Under the pieces are notes generated by a model. It ran no database searches. It worked only from the letters and a program-made list of their open reading frames with translations, and had not been told where the DNA came from. A stretch of DNA of 64,000 nt, taken from positions 14,012,462 to 14,076,461 of the forward strand of contig CM069448.1 in NCBI GenBank assembly GCA_035610835.1, given 5' to 3'. How positions within the stretch are numbered: position 1 is the stretch's first letter; the number at the start of each line of letters is the position of its first letter. Source of the DNA: Ophiura sarsii. Lineage: Eukaryota > Echinodermata > Ophiuroidea > Amphilepidida > Ophiuridae. Below, piece by piece: positions 1 to 12,600 of the stretch. The translations under genes were made by a program, and so were the position numbers.

Positions 1-338
1 AAACATATCAAAAGGAAATGGCAAAGTGTCGGACTAGATTTTTCAATATTATGCGATGAATTTGATGTAGCGATTTCGGCCCTTTATTTACGCCCCAAAA
101 CCCAGGACGGACCTTCCGCCGATTTCAGTCGTTTAAAACTTTAAAATGTTCAAACTAGTGCGATTTTTTTGAAAATATGTACTGTGCACACTCATAAAAA
201 TGTGTAATACCCAAAACTAATAGATATAATTGAAAAAAGTATGTCAACATCTCGCAATTTGTACCGCAAAAAGGAACTATTGCTGTGATAAACTTTTACC
301 GGACGTGCTATCCCATAGTGCATTGGTGGTGTATACCC
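1..338 (+). mobile_element. MITE-like element copy 1, left part cut by window edge
   Basis: This is the right-hand 338 bp of the 470-bp element; its first 132 bp lie outside the window. It ends in the right terminal repeat (reading ...GGTGGTGTATACCC) at 338, and is followed by TTTAA (339-343) and then directly by copy 2, so this is the first half of a tandem pair. Confidence 0.9.
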
Positions 339-343
339 TTTAA

Positions 344-813
344 GGGTATACACCACCAATGCACTCCCCATAGACGCTACGTGCAAAGTAGGGGTCAAAC
401 AATCGACTCTAACTGGAGTTATCCCATACATCCTTATATGACATTTACAGAGATTATTCCTAAGGGATGTCCGCAAAACATATCAAAAGGAAATGGCAAA
501 GTGTCGGACTAGATTTTTCAATATTATGCGATGAATTTGATGTAGCGATTTCGGCCCTTTATTTACGCCCCAAAACCCAGGACGGACCTTCCGCCGATTT
601 CAGTCGTTTAAAACTTTAAAATGTTCAAACTAGTGCGATTTTTTTGAAAATATGTACTGTGCACACTCATAAAAATGTGTAATACCCAAAACTAATAGAT
701 ATAATTGAAAAAAGTATGTCAACATCTCGCAATTTGTACCGCAAAAAGGAACTATTGCTGTGATAAACTTTTACCGGACGTGCTATCCCATAGTGCATTG
801 GTGGTGTATACCC
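344..813 (+). mobile_element. MITE-like element copy 2 (reference copy, second of a pair)
   Basis: The element is exactly 470 bp. Its ends form a perfect 22-bp inverted repeat: the left end starts GGGTATACACCACC and the right end is its reverse complement ending GTATACCC. The interior, about 426 bp, has no coding potential: open frames through it run across the junctions and start in the terminal repeat. Comparing empty and filled sites, the sequence shared by both flanks is CTTYAAG, so the target duplication is TTYAA (5 bp) or at most 7 bp, and the short inverted-repeat ends with no transposase make it a non-autonomous DNA element. A TTAA-targeting family (piggyBac or Kolobok type) is a candidate, but the duplication is not a clean 4-bp TTAA, so the superfamily stays open. 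It could instead be an old insertion that now simply travels with the satellite. Confidence 0.85.
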
Positions 814-2357
814 TTTAAGAGCACACACTTTGTCTACAGCAAACGAGACATATTTCAGATTGTTGCCAGTGAAATCCTGAGCTAAATTCCCGAGTTATAT
901 TACATTTCATGCTTCCGTTTTGAAGATACGGCCTCCACAAGAAACATGATCAAAACGTGAAATTTCAAAATTGCATGTTCTAACGGTGCGAAGGTGCGCG
1001 TGTACGCGCTTTTTAAAGAAAATTTCTCCCCGAGGGCCTTTGACTAGATTACTGAAAAGTCTCTATAGGTCCGCTCGTATTGTTTACCCTGTAGATAGTG
1101 AAAAATTAAGCATTATTATCGATTTTAAAATCTTTTCATTTCACAATTACTTGAATTTAAGATCATTATAGGCGAGTAGGCCTAACATTCAGATGGCTGA
1201 AACGCATATAATATGACCCGACAATTACGCCCGACATGCCGTTTCATTTAATCCACTAGCTTTAAAGCGTCTTTTGACATGAGTGAAACCCAAAGGACCC
1301 CTCTCAGTGCTCCTGGCCTACTATTTATCATCATTCAAAAACACATAGATCACTAGAAATAACTTTAATAGACTCCTTATCGACCCCCCCCCCCCCTAGC
1401 CCGGCCTTTTTAACATGTTTAATCCAATTTGCATTGGAAGTGGAGTTGTGTTTGAGAACTTAACCGTGTCAAAAAAAGCCGCGACTCAACCTAATGATCA
1501 TTTTGACTCTTTTAAAACAATAAAAACCTCATGAGTTTTAATTCGAACTCGTGTATGATTCATCATATGAAATGTCCTGGCTTTTTCAAGGTGTTTCTTG
1601 TTGAAAACATCCTAAGAAAACGACAACATTTAGATGATTAAAAACGATTTTTGAAAGGATTAAACAATGTAGGCCTAACTAGACATTGCCCCGCGTGTTG
1701 ATCATCATGTATATATGAGATTTCATTGAGAATTTTGATGATGCCCAACGTCTTTTGGTACCTACATGCCCAGTTGGAGCCCGCAGCTTCAAGAGCACAC
1801 ACTTTGTCTACAGCAAACGAGACATATTTCAGATTGTTGCCAGTGAAATCCTGAGCTAAATTCCCGAGTTATATTACATTTCATGCTTCCGTTTTGAAGA
1901 TACGGCCTCCACAAGAAACATGATCAAAACGTGAAATTTCAAAATTGCATGTTCTAACGGTGCGAAGGTGCGCGTGTACGCGCTTTTTAAAGAAAATTTC
2001 TCCCCGAGGGCCTTTGACTAGATTACTGAAAAGTCTATATAGGTCCGCTCGTATTGTTTACCCTGTAGATAGTGAAAAATTAAGCATTATTATCGATTTT
2101 AAAATCTTTTCATTTCACAATTACTTGAATTTAAGATCATTATAGGCGAGTAGGCCTAACATTCAGATGGCTGAAACGCATATAATATGACCCGACAATT
2201 ACGCCCGACATGCCGTTTCATTTAATCCACTAGCTTTAAAGCGTCTTTTGACATGAGTGAAACCCAAAGGACCCCTCTCAGTGCTCCTGGCCTACTATTT
2301 ATCATCATTCAAAAACACATAGATCACTAGAAATAACTTTAATAGACTCCTTATCGA

Positions 2358-2368
2358 CCCCCCCCCCC
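2358..2368. repeat. Poly-C tract, one per satellite unit (example from unit 2)
   Basis: Each unit has a single C run between TTATCGA and TAGCCCGGCC. It is 11 C here and 8 to 17 C across the array (8 at 5727, 16 in unit 11, 17 in unit 46). In unit 54 a G interrupts it. Long homopolymers are also prone to sequencing error, so individual lengths should be read with care. Confidence 0.9.
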
Positions 2369-2395
2369 TAGCCCGGCCTTTTTAACATGTTTAAT

Positions 2396-2409
2396 CCAAT
2401 TTGCATTGG
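2396..2409. promoter_or_regulatory. CCAAT/octamer-like hairpin motif (example from unit 2)
   Basis: CCAATTTGCATTGG is a 5-bp inverted repeat (CCAAT and ATTGG) around TTGC and contains the POU-type octamer ATTTGCAT (2399-2406). I saw no change to it in the copies I read. A regulatory role is only a guess from motif content. Confidence 0.2.
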
Positions 2410-2764
2410 AAGTGGAGTTGTGTTTGAGAACTTAACCGTGTCAAAAAAAGCCGCGACTCAACCTAATGATCATTTTGACTCTTTTAAAACAATAAAAACC
2501 TCATGAGTTTTAATTCGAACTCGTGTATGATTCATCATATGAAATGTCCTGGCTTTTTCAAGGTGTTTCTTGTTGAAAACCTCCTAAGAAAACGACAACA
2601 TTTAGATGATTAAAAACGATTTTTGAAAGGATTAAACAATGTAGGCCTAACTAGACATTGCCCCGCGTGTTGATCATCATGTATATATGAGATTTCATTG
2701 AGAATTTTGATGATGCCCAACGTCTTTTGGTACCTACATGCCCAGTTGGAGCCCGCAGCTTCAA

Positions 2765-3234
2765 GGGTATACACCACCAATGCACTCCCCATAGACGCTA
2801 CGTGCAAAGTAGGGGTCAAACAATCGACTCTAACTGGAGTTATCCCATACATCCTTATATGACATTTACAGAGATTATTCCTAAGGGATGTCCGCAAAAC
2901 ATATCAAAAGGAAATGGCAAAGTGTCGGACTAGATTTTTCAATATTATGCGATGAATTTGATGTAGCGATTTCGGCCCTTTATTTACGCCCCAAAACCCA
3001 GGACGGACCTTCCGCCGATTTCAGTCGTTTAAAACTTTAAAATGTTCAAACTAGTGCGATTTTTTTGAAAATATGTACTGTGCACACTCATAAAAATGTG
3101 TAATACCCAAAACTAATAGATATAATTGAAAAAAGTATGTCAACATCTCGCAATTTGTACCGCAAAAAGGAACTATTGCTGTGATAAACTTTTACCGGAC
3201 GTGCTATCCCATAGTGCATTGGTGGTGTATACCC
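2765..3234 (+). mobile_element. MITE-like element copy 3 (first of tandem pair)
   Basis: This is a 470-bp copy with left flank TTCAA (2760-2764). It is followed by TTTAA (3235-3239) and a second full copy, with no satellite sequence between the two. Confidence 0.87.
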
Positions 3235-3239
3235 TTTAA

Positions 3240-3709
3240 GGGTATACACCACCAATGCACTCCCCATAGACGCTACGTGCAAAGTAGGGGTCAAACAATC
3301 GACTCTAACTGGAGTTATCCCATACATCCTTATATGACATTTACAGAGATTATTCCTAAGGGATGTCCGCAAAACATATCAAAAGGAAATGGCAAAGTGT
3401 CGGACTAGATTTTTCAATATTATGCGATGAATTTGATGTAGCGATTTCGGCCCTTTATTTACGCCCCAAAACCCAGGACGGACCTTCCGCCGATTTCAGT
3501 CGTTTAAAACTTTAAAATGTTCAAACTAGTGCGATTTTTTTGAAAATATGTACTGTGCACACTCATAAAAATGTGTAATACCCAAAACTAATAGATATAA
3601 TTGAAAAAAGTATGTCAACATCTCGCAATTTGTACCGCAAAAAGGAACTATTGCTGTGATAAACTTTTACCGGACGTGCTATCCCATAGTGCATTGGTGG
3701 TGTATACCC
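3240..3709 (+). mobile_element. MITE-like element copy 4 (second of tandem pair)
   Basis: This is a 470-bp copy in the same orientation as copy 3. It is flanked by TTTAA on both sides (3235-3239 and 3710-3714), as expected if a second element inserted into, or was duplicated at, the TTTAA on the right of the first. Confidence 0.87.
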
Positions 3710-3714
3710 TTTAA

Positions 3715-4685
3715 GAGCACACACTTTGTCTACAGCAAACGAGACATATTTCAGATTGTTGCCAGTGAAATCCTGAGCTAAATTCCCGAGTTATATTACA
3801 TTTCATGCTTCCGTTTTGAAGATACGGCCTCCACAAGAAACATGATCAAAACGTGAAATTTCAAAATTGCATGTTCTAACGGTGCGAAGGTGCGCGTGTA
3901 CGCGCTTTTTAAAGAAAATTTCTCCCCGAGGGCCTTTGACTAGATTACTGAAAAGTCTATATAGGTCCGCTCGTATTGTTTACCCTGTAGATAGTGAAAA
4001 ATTAAGCATTATTATCGATTTTAAAATCTTTTCATTTCACAATTACTTGAATTTAAGATCATTATAGGCGAGTAGGCCTAACATTCAGATGGCTGAAACG
4101 CATATAATATGACCCGACAATTACGCCCGACATGCCGTTTCATTTAATCCACTAGCTTTAAAGCGTCTTTTGACATGAGTGAAACCCAAAGGACCCCTCT
4201 CAGTGCTCCTGGCCTACTATTTATCATCATTCAAAAACACATAGATCACTAGAAATAACTTTAATAGACTCCTTATCGACCCCCCCCCCTAGCCCGGCCA
4301 TTTTAACATGTTTAATCCAATTTGCATTGGAAGTGGAGTTGTGTTTGAGAACTTAACCGTGTCAAAAAAAGCCGCGACTCAACCTAATGATCATTTTGAC
4401 TCTTTTAAAACAATAAAAACCTCATGAGTTTTAATTCGAACTCGTGTATGATTCATCATATGAAATGTCCTGGCTTTTTCAAGGTGTTTCTTGTTGAAAA
4501 CCTCCTAAGAAAACGACAACATTTAGATGATTAAAAACGATTTTTGAAAGGATTAAACAATGTAGGCCTAACTAGACATTGCCCCGCGTGTTGATCATCA
4601 TGTATATATGAGATTTCATTGAGAATTTTGATGATGCCCAACGTCTTTTGGTACCTACATGCCCAGTTGGAGCCCGCAGCTTCAA
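3715..4685. repeat. Satellite unit 3
   Basis: This 971-bp unit lies between two MITE sites. It has a private T>A at 4300, just after the poly-C tract. Confidence 0.95.
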
Positions 4686-5155
4686 GGGTATACACCACCA
4701 ATGCACTCCCCATAGACGCTACGTGCAAAGTAGGGGTCAAACAATCGACTCTAACTGGAGTTATCCCATACATCCTTATATGACATTTACAGAGATTATT
4801 CCTAAGGGATGTCCGCAAAACATATCAAAAGGAAATGGCAAAGTGTCGGACTAGATTTTTCAATATTATGCGATGAATTTGATGTAGCGATTTCGGCCCT
4901 TTATTTACGCCCCAAAACCCAGGACGGACCTTCCGCCGATTTCAGTCGTTTAAAACTTTAAAATGTTCAAACTAGTGCGATTTTTTTGAAAATATGTACT
5001 GTGCACACTCATAAAAATGTGTAATACCCAAAACTAATATATATAATTGAAAAAAGTATGTCAACATCTCGCAATTTGTACCGCAAAAAGGAACTATTGC
5101 TGTGATAAACTTTTACCGGACGTGCTATCCCATAGTGCATTGGTGGTGTATACCC
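4686..5155 (+). mobile_element. MITE-like element copy 5
   Basis: This is a 470-bp copy with left flank TTCAA. The right flank is TTTTAA (5156-5161), one T longer than usual. Internally it carries a private G>T at 5040. Confidence 0.87.
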
Positions 5156-5161
5156 TTTTAA

Positions 5162-6130
5162 GAGCACACACTTTGTCTACAGCAAACGAGACATATTTCA
5201 GATTGTTGCCAGTGAAATCCTGAGCTAAATTCCCGAGTTATATTACATTTCATGCTTCCGTTTTGAAGATACGGCCTCCACAAGAAACATGATCAAAACG
5301 TGAAATTTCAAAATTGCATGTTCTAACGGTGCGAAGGTGCGCGTGTACGCGCTTTTTAAAGAAAATTTCTCCCCGAGGGCCTTTGACTAGATTACTGAAA
5401 AGTCTATATAGGTCCGCTCGTATTGTTTACCCTGTAGATAGTGAAAAATTAAGCATTATTATCGATTTTAAAATCTTTTCATTTCACAATTACTTGAATT
5501 TAAGATCATTATAGGCGAGTAGGCCTAACATTCAGATGGCTGAAACGCATATAATATGACCCGACAATTACGCCCGACATGCCGTTTCATTTAATCCACT
5601 AGCTTTAAAGCGTCTTTTGACATGAGTGAAACCCAAAGGACCCCTCTCAGTGCTCCTGGCCTACTATTTATCATCATTCAAAAACACATAGATCACTAGA
5701 AATAACTTTAATAGACTCCTTATCGACCCCCCCCTAGCCCGGCCTTTTTAACATGTTTAATCCAATTTGCATTGGAAGTGGAGTTGTGTTTGAGAACTTA
5801 ACCGTGTCAAAAAAAGCCGCGACTCAACCTAATGATCATTTTGACTCTTTTAAAACAATAAAAACCTCATGAGTTTTAATTCGAACTCGTGTATGATTCA
5901 TCATATGAAATGTCCTGGCTTTTTCAAGGTGTTTCTTGTTGAAAACCTCCTAAGAAAACGACAACATTTAGATGATTAAAAACGATTTTTGAAAGGATTA
6001 AACAATGTAGGCCTAACTAGACATTGCCCCGCGTGTTGATCATCATGTATATATGAGATTTCATTGAGAATTTTGATGATGCCCAACGTCTTTTGGTACC
6101 TACATGCCCAGTTGGAGCCCGCAGCTTCAA
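5162..6130. repeat. Satellite unit 4
   Basis: This 969-bp unit has one of the shortest poly-C tracts (8 C, 5727-5734). It ends TTCAA against a MITE. Confidence 0.95.
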
Positions 6131-6600
6131 GGGTATACACCACCAATGCACTCCCCATAGACGCTACGTGCAAAGTAGGGGTCAAACAATCGACTCTAAC
6201 TGGAGTTATCCCATACATCCTTATATGACATTTACAGAGATTATTCCTAAGGGATGTCCGCAAAACATATCAAAAGGAAATGGCAAAGTGTCGGACTAGA
6301 TTTTTCAATATTATGCGATGAATTTGATGTAGCGATTTCGGCCCTTTATTTACGCCCCAAAACCCAGGACGGACCTTCCGCCGATTTCAGTCGTTTAAAA
6401 CTTTAAAATGTTCAAACTAGTGCGATTTTTTTGAAAATATGTACTGTGCACACTCATAAAAATGTGTAATACCCAAAACTAATAGATATAATTGAAAAAA
6501 GTATGTCAACATCTCGCAATTTGTACCGCAAAAAGGAACTATTGCTGTGATAAACTTTTACCGGACGTGCTATCCCATAGTGCATTGGTGGTGTATACCC
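6131..6600 (+). mobile_element. MITE-like element copy 6
   Basis: This is a 470-bp copy with left flank TTCAA. The right flank is TTTTTAA (6601-6607), two T longer than usual, the same form as copy 11 near 49 kb. Confidence 0.87.
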
Positions 6601-6607
6601 TTTTTAA

Positions 6608-9600
6608 GAGCACACACTTTGTCTACAGCAAACGAGACATATTTCAGATTGTTGACAGTGAAATCCTGAGCTAAATTCCCGAGTTATATTACATTTCATG
6701 CTTCCGTTTTGAAGATACGGCCTCCACAAGAAACATGATCAAAACGTGAAATTTCAAAATTGCATGTTCTAACGGTGCGAAGGTGCGCGTGTACGCGCTT
6801 TTTAAAGAAAATTTCTCCCCGAGGGCCTTTGACTAGATTACTGAAAAGTCTATATAGGTCCGCTCGTATTGTTTACCCTGTAGATAGTGAAAAATTAAGC
6901 ATTATTATCGATTTTAAAATCTTTTCATTTCACAATTACTTGAATTTAAGATCATTATAGGCGAGTAGGCCTAACATTCAGATGGCTGAAACGCATATAA
7001 TATGACCCGACAATTACGCCCGACATGCCGTTTCATTTAATCCACTAGCTTTAAAGCGTCTTTTGACATGAGTGAAACCCAAAGGACCCCTCTCAGTGCT
7101 CCTGGCCTACTATTTATCATCATTCAAAAACACATAGATCACTAGAAATAACTTTAATAGACTCCTTATCGACCCCCCCCCCTAGCCCGGCCTTTTTAAC
7201 ATGTTTAATCCAATTTGCATTGGAAGTGGAGTTGTGTTTGAGAACTTAACCGTGTCAAAAAAAGCCGCGACTCAACCTAATGATCATTTTGACTCTTTTA
7301 AAACAATAAAAACCTCATGAGTTTTAATTCGAACTCGTGTATGATTCATCATATGAAATGTCCTGGCTTTTTCAAGGTGTTTCTTGTTGAAAACCTCCTA
7401 AGAAAACGACAACATTTAGATGATTAAAAACGATTTTTGAAAGGATTAAACAATGTAGGCCTAACTAGACATTGCCCCGCGTGTTGATCATCATGTATAT
7501 ATGAGATTTCATTGAGAATTTTGATGATGCCCAACGTCTTTTGGTACCTACATGCCCAGTTGGAGCCCGCAGCTTCAAGAGCACACACTTTGTCTACAGC
7601 AAACGAGACATATTTCAGATTGTTGCCAGTGAAATCCTGAGCTAAATTCCCGAGTTATATTACATTTCATGCTTCCGTTTTGAAGATACGGCCTCCACAA
7701 GAAACATGATCAAAACGTGAAATTTCAAAATTGCATGTTCTAACGGTGCGAAGGTGCGCGTGTACGCGCTTTTTAAAGAAAATTTCTCCCCGAGGGCCTT
7801 TGACTAGATTACTGAAAAGTCTATATAGGTCCGCTCGTATTGTTTACCCTGTAGATAGTGAAAAATTAAGCATTATTATCGATTTTAAAATCTTTTCATT
7901 TCACAATTACTTGAATTTAAGATCATTATAGGCGAGTAGGCCTAACATTCAGATGGCTGAAACGCATATAATATGACCCGACAATTACGCCCGACATGCC
8001 GTTTCATTTAATCCACTAGCTTTAAAGCGTCTTTTGACATGAGTGAAACCCAAAGGACCCCTCTCAGTGCTCCTGGCCTACTATTTATCATCATTCAAAA
8101 ACACATAGATCACTAGAAATAACTTTAATAGACTCCTTATCGACCCCCCCCCCCCCTAGCCCGGCCTTTTTAACATGTTTAATCCAATTTGCATTGGAAG
8201 TGGAGTTGTGTTTGAGAACTTAACCGTGTCAAAAAAAGCCGCGACTCAACCTAATGATCATTTTGACTCTTTTAAAACAATAAAAACCTCATGAGTTTTA
8301 ATTCGAACTCGTGTATGATTCATCATATGAAATGTCCTGGCTTTTTCAAGGTGTTTCTTGTTGAAAACCTCCTAAGAAAACGACAACATTTAGATGATTA
8401 AAAACGATTTTTGAAAGGATTAAACAATGTAGGCCTAACTAGACATTGCCCCGCGTGTTGATCATCATGTATATATGAGATTTCATTGAGAATTTTGATG
8501 ATGCCCAACGTCTTTTGGTACCTACATGCCCAGTTGGAGCCTGCAGCTTCAAGAGCACACACTTTGTCTACAGCAAACGAGACATATTTCAGATTGTTGC
8601 CAGTGAAATCCTGAGCTAAATTCCCGAGTTATATTACATTTCATGCTTCCGTTTTGAAGATACGGCCTCCACAAGAAACATGATCAAAACGTGAAATTTC
8701 AAAATTGCATGTTCTAACGGTGCGAAGGTGCGCGTGTACGCGCTTTTTAAAGAAAATTTCTCCCCGAGGGCCTTTGACTAGATTACTGAAAAGTCTATAT
8801 AGGTCCGCTCGTATTGTTTACCCTGTAGATAGTGAAAAATTAAGCATTATTATCGATTTTAAAATCTTTTCATTTCACAATTACTTGAATTTAAGATCAT
8901 TATAGGCGAGTAGGCCTAACATTCAGATGGCTGAAACGCATATAATATGACCCGACAATTACGCCCGACATGCCGTTTCATTTAATCCACTAGCTTTAAA
9001 GCGACTTTTGACATGAGTGAAACCCAAAGGACCCCTCTCAGTGCTCCTGGCCTACTATTTATCATCATTCAAAAACACATAGATCACTAGAAATAACTTT
9101 AATAGACTCCTTATCGACCCCCCCCCCCCCCTAGCCCGGCCTTTTTAACATGTTTAATCCAATTTGCATTGGAAGTGGAGTTGTGTTTGAGAACTTAACC
9201 GTGTCAAAAAAAGCCGCGACTCAACCTAATGATCATTTTGACTCTTTTAAAACAATAAAAACCTCATGAGTTTTAATTCGAACTCGTGTATGATTCATCA
9301 TATGAAATGTCCTGGCTTTTTCAAGGTGTTTCTTGTTGAAAACCTCCTAAGAAAACGACAACATTTAGATGATTAAAAACGATTTTTGAAAGGATTAAAC
9401 AATGTAGGCCTAACTAGACATTGCCCCGCGTGTTGATCATCATGTATATATGAGATTTCATTGAGAATTTTGATGATGCCCAACGTCTTTTGGTACCTAC
9501 ATGCCCAGTTGGAGCCCGCAGCTTCAAGAGCACACACTTTGTCTACAGCAAACGAGACATATTTCAGATTGTTGCCAGTGAAATCCTGAGCTAAATTCCC

Positions 9601-12600
9601 GAGTTATATTACATTTCATGCTTCCGTTTTGAAGATACGGCCTCCACAAGAAACATGATCAAAACGTGAAATTTCAAAATTGCATGTTCTAACGGTGCGA
9701 AGGTGCGCGTGTACGCGCTTTTTAAAGAAAATTTCTCCCCGAGGGCCTTTGACTAGATTACTGAAAAGTCTATATAGGTCCGCTCGTATTGTTTACCCTG
9801 TAGATAGTGAAAAATTAAGCATTATTATCGATTTTAAAATCTTTTCATTTCACAATTACTTGAATTTAAGATCATTATAGGCGAGTAGGCCTAACATTCA
9901 GATGGCTGAAACGCATATAATATGACCCGACAATTACGCCCGACATGCCGTTTCATTTAATCCACTAGCTTTAAAGCGTCTTTTGACATGAGTGAAACCC
10001 AAAGGACCCCTCTCAGTGCTCCTGGCCTACTATTTATCATCATTCAAAAACACATAGATCACTAGAAATAACTTTAATAGACTCCTTATCGACCCCCCCC
10101 CCTAGCCCGGCCTTTTTAACATGTTTAATCCAATTTGCATTGGAAGTGGAGTTGTGTTTGAGAACTTAACCGTGTCAAAAAAAGCCGCGACTCAACCTAA
10201 TGATCATTTTGACTCTTTTAAAACAATAAAAACCTCATGAGTTTTAATTCGAACTCGTGTATGATTCATCATATGAAATGTCCTGGCTTTTTCAAGGTGT
10301 TTCTTGTTGAAAACCTCCTAAGAAAACGACAACATTTAGATGATTAAAAACGATTTTTGAAAGGATTAAACAATGTAGGCCTAACTAGACATTGCCTCGC
10401 GTGTTGATCATCATGTATATATGAGATTTCATTGAGAATTTTGATGATGCCCAACGTCTTTTGGTACCTACATGCCCAGTTGGAGCCCGCAGCTTTAAGA
10501 GCACACACTTTGTCTACAGCAAACGAGACATATTTCAGATTGTTGCCAGTGAAATCCTGAGCTAAATTCCCGAGTTATATTACATTTCATGCTTCCGTTT
10601 TGAAGATACGGCCTCCACAAGAAACATGATCAAAACGTGAAATTTCAAAATTGCATGTTCTAACGGTGCGAAGGTGCGCGTGTACGCGCTTTTTAAAGAA
10701 AATTTCTCCCCGAGGGCCTTTGACTAGATTACTGAAAAGTCTATATAGGTCCGCTCGTATTGTTTACCCTGTAGATAGTGAAAAATTAAGCATTATTATC
10801 GATTTTAAAATCTTTTCATTTCACAATTACTTGAATTTAAGATCATTATAGGCGAGTAGGCCTAACATTCAGATGGCTGAAACGCATATAATATGACCCG
10901 ACAATTACGCCCGACATGCCGTTTCATTTAATCCACTAGCTTTAAAGCGTCTTTTGACATGAGTGAAACCCAAAGGACCCCTCTCAGTGCTCCTGGCCTA
11001 CTATTTATCATCATTCAAAAACACATAGATCACTAGAAATAACTTTAATAGACTCCTTATCGACCCCCCCCCCCCCTAGCCCGGCCTTTTTAACATGTTT
11101 AATCCAATTTGCATTGGAAGTGGAGTTGTGTTTGAGAACTTAACCGTGTCAAAAAAAGCCGCGACTCAACCTAATGATCATTTTGACTCTTTTAAAACAA
11201 TAAAAACCTCATGAGTTTTAATTCGAACTCGTGTATGATTCATCATATGAAATGTCCTGGCTTTTTCAAGGTGTTTCTTGTTGAAAACCTCCTAAGAAAA
11301 CGACAACATTTAGATGATTAAAAACGATTTTTGAAAGGATTAAACAATGTAGGCCTAACTAGACATTGCCCCGCGTGTTGATCATCATGTATATATGAGA
11401 TTTCATTGAGAATTTTGATGATGCCCAACGTCTTTTGGTACCTACATGCCCAGTTGGAGCCCGCAGCTTTAAGAGCACACACTTTGTCTACAGCAAACGA
11501 GACATATTTCAGATTGTTGCCAGTGAAATCCTGAGCTAAATTCCCGAGTTATATTACATTTCATGCTTCCGTTTTGAAGATACGGCCTCCACAAGAAACA
11601 TGATCAAAACGTGAAATTTCAAAATTGCATGTTCTAACGGTGCGAAGGTGCGCGTGTACGCGCTTTTTAAAGAAAATTTCTCCCCGAGGGCCTTTGACTA
11701 GATTACTGAAAAGTCTATATAGGTCCGCTCGTATTGTTTACCCTGTAGATAGTGAAAAATTAAGCATTATTATCGATTTTAAAATCTTTTCATTTCACAA
11801 TTACTTGAATTTAAGATCATTATAGGCGAGTAGGCCTAACATTCAGATGGCTGAAACGCATATAATATGACCCGACAATTACGCCCGACATGCCGTTTCA
11901 TTTAATCCACTAGCTTTAAAGCGTCTTTTGACATGAGTGAAACCCAAAGGACCCCTCTCAGTGCTCCTGGCCTACTATTTATCATCATTCAAAAACACAT
12001 AGATCACTAGAAATAACTTTAATAGACTCCTTATCGACCCCCCCCTAGCCCGGCCTTTTTAACATGTTTAATCCAATTTGCATTGGAAGTGGAGTTGTGT
12101 TTGAGAACTTAACCGTGTCAAAAAAAGCCGCGACTCAACCTAATGATCATTTTGACTCTTTTAAAACAATAAAAACCTCATGAGTTTTAATTCGAACTCG
12201 TGTATGATTCATCATATGAAATGTCCTGGCTTTTTCAAGGTGTTTCTTGTTGAAAACCTCCTAAGAAAACGACAACATTTAGATGATTAAAAACGATTTT
12301 TGAAAGGATTAAACAATGTAGGCCTAACTAGACATTGCCCCGCGTGTTGATCATCATGTATATATGAGATTTCATTGAGAATTTTGATGATGCCCAACGT
12401 CTTTTGGTACCTACATGCCCAGTTGGAGCCTGCAGCTTCAAGAGCACACACTTTGTCTACAGCAAACGAGACATATTTCAGATTGTTGCCAGTGAAATCC
12501 TGAGCTAAATTCCCGAGTTATATTACATTTCATGCTTCCGTTTTGAAGATACGGCCTCCACAAGAAACATGATCAAAACGTGAAATTTCAAAATTGCATG

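Larger units (their letters stand above)
819..2764. repeat. Satellite units 1-2
   Basis: Units start at 819 and 1793 (974 and 972 bp; poly-C 13 and 11). The junction between them (1788-1792) is empty TTCAA. Unit 1 has private changes A>C at 1063, which breaks the TATATAG motif, and C>A at 1609. Unit 2 ends TTCAA against the MITE at 2765. Confidence 0.95.

Noticed and set aside
192..476. Minus-strand frames of 81-95 codons and plus-strand frames of 60-77 codons across the MITE junctions
   Set aside because: They cross satellite/MITE or MITE/MITE boundaries, change or break with small junction indels, and have no protein-like features.
344..813. PIF/Harbinger (Tourist-type) assignment for the 470-bp element because of its GGG end
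   Set aside because: Those elements have a 3-bp TWA duplication. Here the sequence shared between flanks is 5-7 bp (CTTYAAG), so the family is left open.
971..1171. A 66-codon open frame present in every satellite unit, almost identical in all copies
   Set aside because: Its conservation is no greater than expected from array homogenisation. The few changes I saw inside it include one synonymous and two protein-altering events, with no sign of selection on the protein, and it has no recognisable domain. I treat it as a chance frame.
2511..2525. B-box-like GAGTTCGAATT on the minus strand, suggesting a tRNA-derived SINE origin
   Set aside because: There is no matching A box at a suitable distance and no tRNA fold, so the match is probably chance.
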